From Spongilla lacustris (Eukaryota > Porifera > Demospongiae > Spongillida > Spongillidae): DNA of 64,000 nucleotides. Positions 56,985-64,000 of this stretch are shown here, in pieces. The position numbers and the translations under genes were made by a program. Location: positions 15,457,877 to 15,521,876 of the forward strand of contig OX442417.1 of assembly GCA_949361645.1 (NCBI GenBank). The letters run 5' to 3'. Below the pieces are notes generated by a model. The model ran no database searches. It was not told where the DNA came from and worked only from the letters and a program-made list of their open reading frames with translations. Numbering within the stretch: position 1 is the first letter of the stretch; every line of letters starts with the position of its first letter.

Positions 56985-59550
56985 TCACTTTTGCTGCTCT
57001 GATGTAAGCAACTTTTCCTTCTCTTCTTTTATGTCACACCCCTCCTCCTCCCCCTTCCCATCACCTCCCTCCTGCACAGTCTCACTCTTCCCTTCAACAT
57101 CACACTTTGGGGCGTGTACTCTTCTGCGCTTACGACATAACCCTCTCTGCAGAGGGATCACACATTGCCCTGTAAGTGGGCCTGTTAGCAGCATGGCACA
57201 TGGCACTCACAAATGGCCTCCCAGTGAGGAACACACACAGCTCCCCCGACACCAGGGCAGTGACCAGCACACCAATCAGAATGCAGGGCACGAGGAAGAG
57301 CAGAGCTGGCTGGGCATGCTGCATCAAGTTCAGTGAAAGGAAGGTGGCAGCAAGCCCAATGATGTAACCTGCATTTCCACCAATCAGTAAATGGAGCTAA
57401 GCCTTGGAAATAGAAAGTAACACGAAACATCCAACCATGTGATACAGTTTCAGTTTCCGATTCGGATGCATTGTCAGATCAAACTTGAGGCAGAGGGCAA
57501 CAAATAGAGCTGGCACGGCCACATCCCCATAACCCAGGAGCATGTAAGGACGCAGGCCATACTGGCTGCACTTGGAGATGAGCAAGCTGGGGGCCAACTT
57601 TGGAACTGTGAAGACAATGGGAAGGGACTCCCCACTGGTTCTTAGGGAGCAGTCTGAGGACAGGCCTCCTCCCCCTCCCGTGGCTGCCTTCTCCATAACG
57701 CTGACACCATCCTGTGGGTGTGGTTAAGGACATGAAAACCCCACCCCTTTCCACTTCAGATAAATCATCATTTACAATCTAAATGTGCACATGTACATGT
57801 ACAATGTCTCTATTTACAAGAAAGAAAATTAGTTGGATGTAATTACAGACTAATTTAATAACTGGCTACAGGACCTAATAACTGCAATCAACACTGGACA
57901 AATCTCTCTACTCTCCCAACACTTCCCCCTTCCTCCATGCCTCTCTCCACTCCTCCCTCTTCCCTTCCCCTCCCCTCTCCTCCCACCCTCCTACCTTAGT
58001 GAAGTATGGAGTGATGAAGACAGCCACAATATCATACAGACATAACACAGCCAACAGGAGCACAAGGTACTGAGATGGAGGGAAGTGAGAGCAATAAGAG
58101 GAGCCACTTAGGACATGACATACCTGTACACACATACACAACACACATGTACACACATACACCACACAACACACATGTATACCTGTACACACATACACAA
58201 CATACATCACACAAAACACATGCTCTCACACACATACCTGTACACACATCATACAACACACCAACACAACGTATACATACACAATCCTAATGACATACAC
58301 ACACACACACATACACACACACACACATACATGCACACACACACAATACCCATGGGACTATATCCATCTCTGTAAAGACTGAAGCAATGAAAATGATGTA
58401 AGCAAATCCCAAGATATCATGTAGTACCCAGATGTAGCTGGAGGGGGAGGAGGTGGTAGGTGGGTGTGGCATCACCAGGGGTACACAGACACATGTCCCC
58501 GGACCTACCTCTCATTTCTCTCAATGGCCCACCACACAACGAGGCCTGCACACAGCACCAGAGTGATGAAGAACCTCGGGTCAGGCTGGTACCTAAGTAT
58601 CCACAGCTTGTTCTCTGGTATCCTGGGGGGTGGAGCATTAGTCACGTGACATGGTGGGAGGGGCATCTAGTCCCCAGGCCTACCTCCAGGTACGCATGAG
58701 TGGGATGAGGGTCACAAAGGGGGACAGGCAGTGGTACAGACTTTCAGCAGCTCCAACACAGAACAGACCAATCATGATGTAAACTGCAATCCCATTGGTG
58801 GAAGCTTCCATCACACACAATGCCAAAACACATTACACACAAAACAGTACTAGGCACACAGCTATGTGGCAGGGCTGATGTCATGTCTCTGCACACCCTG
58901 GCAGCTACTGGTACAGTTTTATTGAGGTGACATCATCATTATTAATATTAGCCCACATGTACTAGATGGGAGCCATTGTGGGAAGAGGGAGGGAGGGGGA
59001 AGAGGGAGGGATTAGAGGGAGGGAGTAGAGGGAAGAGGGAGGGGAGAAAGATGGGGAAACGTCTTGCTGACCATGCTTTGGGCATTCGTGGGACATTTGC
59101 CTTCCACCAGCTTCATGTAATACAACCGCAAGGCTAGCATCCTGGCTTGGATATATCAGAAATGTTCGGCATGTACTCCCATAGTGATTCGAGCTCCTTG
59201 GCAGCATTTTCAGCTAGTTAGGATGCAGTCCTGTGATTTCGTATTGAAATCCCTACTCTAAGAGTATGATGTACATTGTACAGCAACAACACTTCTCAAA
59301 CTGGTTATCACTAATCCTCTGATTATCAAGTCCCGCATTACTCCCTAATTAATGAGCACCATCACATGACCTTACCCATGGGGTAGTAGAAGAAGTACAG
59401 CAGTGCCAGCAGGCCCACAATCACCACTACCACCATCACAAAGCTACACAGGCCAGAGGTGAAGCCAGCCATGGCAGACATCTGTGCAGCTGTGTCTTCG
59501 GTCCCGCCCTTATGCTCATCTTTGCGTATCAGTAGACCATACCTAGTGAT
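56985..59550 (-). pseudogene. SPPL2: SPPL2-like protease, copy F (splice donor deleted)
   Basis: All core exons are recognisable: tail (57149-56985), PAL exon, LGYGD exon (VMEKAATGGGGG ... MLLGYGD), YD exon (CLYDIVAVFITPYFTK), YIWVLHDILG, RIPENK, VYIMI, and the first-TM exon near 59545-59380. A 10-bp deletion at about 57424 removes the donor (GTGAGC) of the LGYGD exon; the sequence reads on as CFVLLSISKA and no in-phase replacement donor is evident. Both catalytic Asp residues and PAL remain. The intron upstream of the first-TM exon carries a 1-kb minisatellite. Confidence 0.8.
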
Positions 59551-59586
59551 CACATGACAAGCATAGTGATCACATGACCTGCATCC

Positions 59587-60627
59587 TCTACCCTTCACAC
59601 CCTCACTGCATACTCTTCCCTCCACACCCTCACTGCCTCCTCTTCCCCCACACCCTCACTGCCTCCTCTTCCCTCCACACCCTCACTGCCTCCTCTTCCC
59701 TCCACACCCTCACTGCCTCCTCTTCCCTCCACACCCTCACTGCCTCCTCTTCCCTTCACACCCTCACTGCCTCCTCTTCCCTTCACACCCTCACTACCTC
59801 CTCTTCCCTCCACACCCTCACTGCCTCCTCTTCCCTCCACACCCTCACTGCCTCCTCTTCCCTCCACACCCTCACTGCCTCCTCTTCCCTCCACACCCTC
59901 ACTGCCTCCTCTTCCCTTCACACCCTCACTGCCTCCTCTTCCCTTCACACCCTCACTGCCTCCTCTTCCCTCCACACCCTCACTGCCTCCTCTTCCCTCC
60001 ACACCCTCACTGCCTCCTCTACCCTTCACATCCTCACTGCCTCCTCTTCCCTCCACACCCTCACTGCCTTCTCTTCCCTCCACACCCTCACTGCCTCCTC
60101 TTCCCTCCACACCCTCACTGCCTCCTCTTCCCTTCACACCCTCACTGCCTCCTCTTCCCTTCACACCCTCACTGCCTCCTCTTCCCTCCACACCCTCACT
60201 GCCTCCTCTTCCCTCCACACCCTCACTGCCTCCTCTTCCCTCCACACCCTCACTGCCTCCTCTTCCCTCCACACCCTCACTGCCTCCTCTTCCCTTCACA
60301 CCCTCACTGCCTCCTCTTCCCTTCACACCCTCACTGCCTCCTCTTCCCTCCACACCCTCACTGCCTCCTCTTCCCTCCACACCCTCACTGCCTCCTCTAC
60401 CCTTCACATCCTCACTGCCTCCTCTTCCCTCCACACCCTCACTGCCTTCTCTTCCCTCCACACCCTCACTGCCTCCTCTTCCCTCCACACCCTCACTGCC
60501 TCCTCTTCCCTTCACACCCTCACTGCCTCCTCTTCCCTTCACACCCTCACTGCCTCCTCTTCCCTCCACACCCTCACTGCCTCCTCTTCCCTCCACACCC
60601 TCACTGCCTTCTCTTCCCTCCACACCT
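59587..60627 (-). repeat. 27-bp minisatellite inside SPPL2 copy F intron
   Basis: About 38 units of CTCACTGCCTCCTCTTCCCT plus CCACACC, the reverse complement of the 43-48 kb unit. In copies A (4400-4455) and E (41650-41705) the same site has only about two units. A 378-bp (14-unit) higher-order period is marked by the variant ACCCTTCACATCC at about 60021 and 60399. Confidence 0.95.
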
Positions 60628-62353
60628 CCCCCCTTACATCACCACTTATTCTCACATGATGCCAGGTCAAAAACACAACTTGGACAATTTCTCCAAAAAT
60701 AGCTCCCTTGTGTAACTGACCACACCATTCTAACATTTAACAGTTGCTCCACACCTTCAGTCCGCACTATCCACCTAAAAAAACTTTATAAAGGCCAGCA
60801 ACTTCCTGCCTGAGCTGTTGCAAAATATAGGTAAAGGCTAAGGAACTTTACACTATTCATTAGAGCTGCATGTGCCAAGTCTGGCAGGCAGTCGCAGGAC
60901 TTTAGTTAAAACCACATTATATATGGCCCATTAGCTAGTCCAGTTTCAGGCATGCCTGTGTCACCTTTAATGCTGGAGGCATGGTGGTTAAAATGGAGTC
61001 TAGCAAGACTGGCTGGTCACCTATAGGTACATGTAGTTTATTGCACCCTCGGGGCACACAACACCTTGTGATGGAGTGTTAGCTTTCTAAGGTAGACAGG
61101 AAAAGTTGCATGCCGGCCTGAAGGGGAACCCACCCTGGCAGCCCAACCCATGTTGTAGCCATGCAGACTTAGACACTGTGGACTCACTGCATGAACAACA
61201 TCAGATGGAGCTTGTCACCCTGGTCCCATCTGCCACTGGAGGTAGTTCTTAGTGCCTATAATCTGGCCCCACCCCTCAGCACTGATGCTGGCTAGGATTG
61301 GGCCATTTGCCTCAGCTCTGGGTCCTATAGGTATGTTGGGGAACAAGGGGGAGGAGGGGAAACATTGATCACAGGTGCACACTACTATAAGGTGCCCAGC
61401 CCTTACCTTCTGGTCATAGCAGGGGCCAAAATGGGGCCAAAGTCCCATGGTCTGTGCATGCCTCAGCATGCCTGTAATCTCCCTCGGTATGATGCCAAGA
61501 GGGGAACATGACCAAAATGGGGCCAAAGTCCCATGGTCTGTGCATGCCTCAGCATGCCTGTAATCTCCCTCGGTATGATGCCAAGAGGGGGACATGACCA
61601 GCTCTTGGATGCAAGACGTGAGTTTAAACTGCAGGCATGACTTGCTGGCTGTACGATGATGATTGAGATATATCTGCTGAATTAAATATGGATCCCAAAA
61701 ATCATTCAACAGTCATCATGAAAACACAAGGCATTCTTTGTAAGCCATCTCACACAAAACACAAAATACCACATCCATGTGACCTAAGTCACAATGTAAC
61801 ACAACAGACCCAATGGGATGTAATCAGATATGCCATAGCCCCAAGCCAGCCATTTTAAGTCTATGCTACAAGGCTATAATTATTTTACCTTAGGTACTGA
61901 AATACTTTCACTGAATTGGCACCCAAAACTGACTTGCACACACCTCACTTTACTTAGGGTGTCCCTTCCCCATGCACTATCTTTGTGAGGCAACAATATA
62001 CCATCCTCTAGGTACAAACAATTACTATGCCATAAACATACCAAAGGAAATGTGAGCCATCATGGTGTGGAAAAGCCCAACAACAAATGACCACCACATT
62101 AGTGCAGCTGCTTTTGCAATACACCCGCCAGCCCTTTGTTAGCAATTCACACACTGCATTGTCAACAAATTCTTCCTCATACACTGGTTAGGTGCAGGAG
62201 GAGTATAAGGGGAGGGCATTAACCGCATCCACTATATCCATGGTGGTGTGCAGAGTTCCCATTCCCCAAAAAGTATCATTGTACATGCACACCCTGTCTA
62301 CCTTTTCCCCCTAGCTACCAACATTGCCTTCGTCACACCTGCGGAAGGTATTA
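60628..62353. other. Upstream block of SPPL2 copy F
   Basis: Homologous to 4455-6102. It contains an extra local tandem duplication of about 80 bp (near 61428-61508 and 61511-61592, CAAAATGGGGCCAAAGTCCC). Open minus-strand segments match those in copy A; no exon can be assigned safely. Confidence 0.5.
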
Positions 62354-62644
62354 TACCTCCCACATACCATAATGGGGTATTCGTTTAAAATAAATAAATT
62401 ATACACCCCTACAGATGACAATAGTTGGTGTCCAGGGGGTATAGGGAGTCTGTTCCGGGAGGGGGGGAGGGGGGGAATCGTGATATACTATCAGCTTGTC
62501 CGGGGGGTGCTTTTATATATTTCCCGCGGGGGGGGGGGGGGGTGGAGGAGGCAGGAGGGCCATCGGTAGGGGTCAGGTGTACGGTAAAATATAAACGGAA
62601 TAGCCTAATGTACATTCCAATATGCCCTGTGGGGTGGTAAGGGT

Positions 62645-62675
<31 letters not shown>

Positions 62676-64000
62676 GAAGGGCCATCTGTAGGGGTCAGGT
62701 GTACGGTAAAATAATGGAATTGCCCAATTTACATTCCAATACATGTATCAACACCACATGTGTTCACGTTGGCGAGAACTAATTCGGGCCGCGTTGCATC
62801 CTTTCTAGCGGCATACAAAAATAACGCAAATCATATTTTGATTTCTGATATCTGACTGCAACAGAATACGGCCACCCCAGGCTTAATTCCTACCTTAGCG
62901 TAGCGAAGCTTTCGTTTCGGTTCTTGGCTATAATGCTTATATGTAAGCGAATCCGCCAAAGACATCAGGGGGAGTGGTGTAGTGGGACACCACATGTCCC
63001 CAGACATACCTCTCATTTCTCACAATGGCCCACCACACAACGAGGCCTACACACAGAACTAGAGTGATGAAGAACCTCGGGTCAGGCTGGTAACTAAGTA
63101 TCCGTTATGACAACGGCACCATGTACCAGCACGTGCACAAAATCTCATGTAGGCCTACATGTATGGTGTTTTAAAATTAACCCTTTTCGTCTATCTAGTA
63201 AATCAAGACATACGCTAAGACTAAAGAGGTATGTAGGTCTAGTAATATGTTTGTTATAATGATGTATCAATAGTGTCGGTGAGTTTTTACGTAGGCCTAG
63301 TTTGCGGTTATCACGTTTATGGTGCATTAATTGGCACGTGGTGCCTCTGTGTGCTGGCAGAGATCATATTATCTGGCCGGCTATCGATGGGTCAAATTAT
63401 GTTAATTGCTTGAACTTTATGTACTCATGGAGATTTATGTGCTGAGTTCTGCTCTCTGGCATGGGCTTAGAAGCAATTGCGTTTGGCAGATAATATGTCT
63501 CGAAAAAGTTCTAGTTTTGTCGGGTGAAGGTTTTACCAGAGCGATCACAAGTTTGTACTTGGACCCTTCTTAATATTAATCTAAATCAATTAACAAGTAA
63601 TTAACAAGCTGCGCCACCTAGTGTGACTACGAGGCATGAGCCTATTATACATGTGTATATCTATCTGCATGTGCTTCACTCTGACGTTGATCACGACGAC
63701 TGTCTTGTTTTTGATAACATGCTTGAAGCTATAGCACCCAATAAATTTAATGAGTACACAATGAAGTGTAGTGCTGTACAGGGTAATGTTGTGCGATGTG
63801 CTTCAGAATGCTATGGGCCCTCCAAATCTTTTCCTCACTTATCACAGTACGCTATCATTAGAGCGCCTTTCATGCAGTTCTAATTTGTGTTCAAACAGGG
63901 TTCGATGCATGTGATTGACGTAGAATGCTCCGATCCTTGTACTGGTTAACATTTGTGGCCTGGCTGATGTTTAGTATGGACAAACCTTCAGGCTTGTTCA
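62354..64000. repeat. Segmental duplicate of 6103-7246 plus 11479-11940
   Basis: Follows 6103-7246, then at 63560/63561 continues with sequence equal to 11479 onward, skipping the 4.2-kb transposon. Poly-G runs near 62525-62545 and 62645-62675. No gene recognised. Confidence 0.85.

Noticed and set aside
59574..60659. 361-codon plus-strand frame and 342-codon minus-strand frame
   Set aside because: Same minisatellite in an SPPL2 intron; frames begin and end with the array.

Overview
The window is metazoan nuclear DNA: split genes with GT-AG introns (often about 60-400 nt), homopolymer and dinucleotide tracts, minisatellites, cut-and-paste DNA transposons, and animal-type families (SPPL2-type intramembrane protease, poly-C2H2 zinc finger). 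Very short introns and frequent TACATGTA-like motifs make an early-branching invertebrate, perhaps a demosponge, plausible, but this is only an inference.

The main content is a tandemly duplicated locus. Its plus-strand gene encodes a fusion in which a cytidine-deaminase-like domain (D; C-A-E plus C-x-x-C zinc/catalytic signature) alternates with an aldehyde-dehydrogenase-like domain (A) that lacks the key ALDH catalytic residues. The only complete copy is at 48631-54083: three exons, order D1-A1-D2-A2, predicted 1609 aa. A second open copy at 13101-17617 (predicted 1252 aa) reads D1-A1-A2 and looks like the same gene with D2 deleted. Other copies are broken: A2 only (1-1196), a D1/D2 hybrid plus A2 with lesions (21206-23934), and an A1-D2-A2 remnant (36771-38909).

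Downstream of every A2, on the minus strand and converging with it, lies a copy of an SPPL2-like gene (signal peptide peptidase-like aspartyl intramembrane protease). Six copies are present (2279-4361, 18331-20183, 24613-26430, 35412-36770, 39207-41620, 56985-59550). Each carries at least one different disabling change, so the intact parent is probably outside the window. The duplicated unit was therefore roughly [D-A-D-A gene + convergent SPPL2-like gene].

Between the units: 6-13 kb holds a 4.2-kb DNA transposon with a nested 1.8-kb hAT-type element; 28.4-32.6 kb holds two abutting relatives of the 4.2-kb element, one with a small MITE and a 28-bp tandem array inside; 33.3-34.5 kb holds an intronless-looking 15-finger C2H2 gene; 43.0-48.2 kb is a 27-bp minisatellite (GA-rich on the plus strand) with a 1077-bp higher-order period; 59.6-60.6 kb is the same minisatellite in the opposite orientation, inside an SPPL2 intron; 54.8-55.8 kb is an element with an 8-bp target duplication that splits one of two duplicated exon-like blocks. 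The last 1.7 kb repeats sequence from 6.1-7.2 and 11.5-11.9 kb and preserves the empty site of the 4.2-kb transposon.

If the D-A protein is expressed, the pattern (deaminase signature kept, ALDH active site lost) suggests an active nucleoside or nucleic-acid deaminase on pseudo-ALDH scaffold domains. Substrate and role are unknown.
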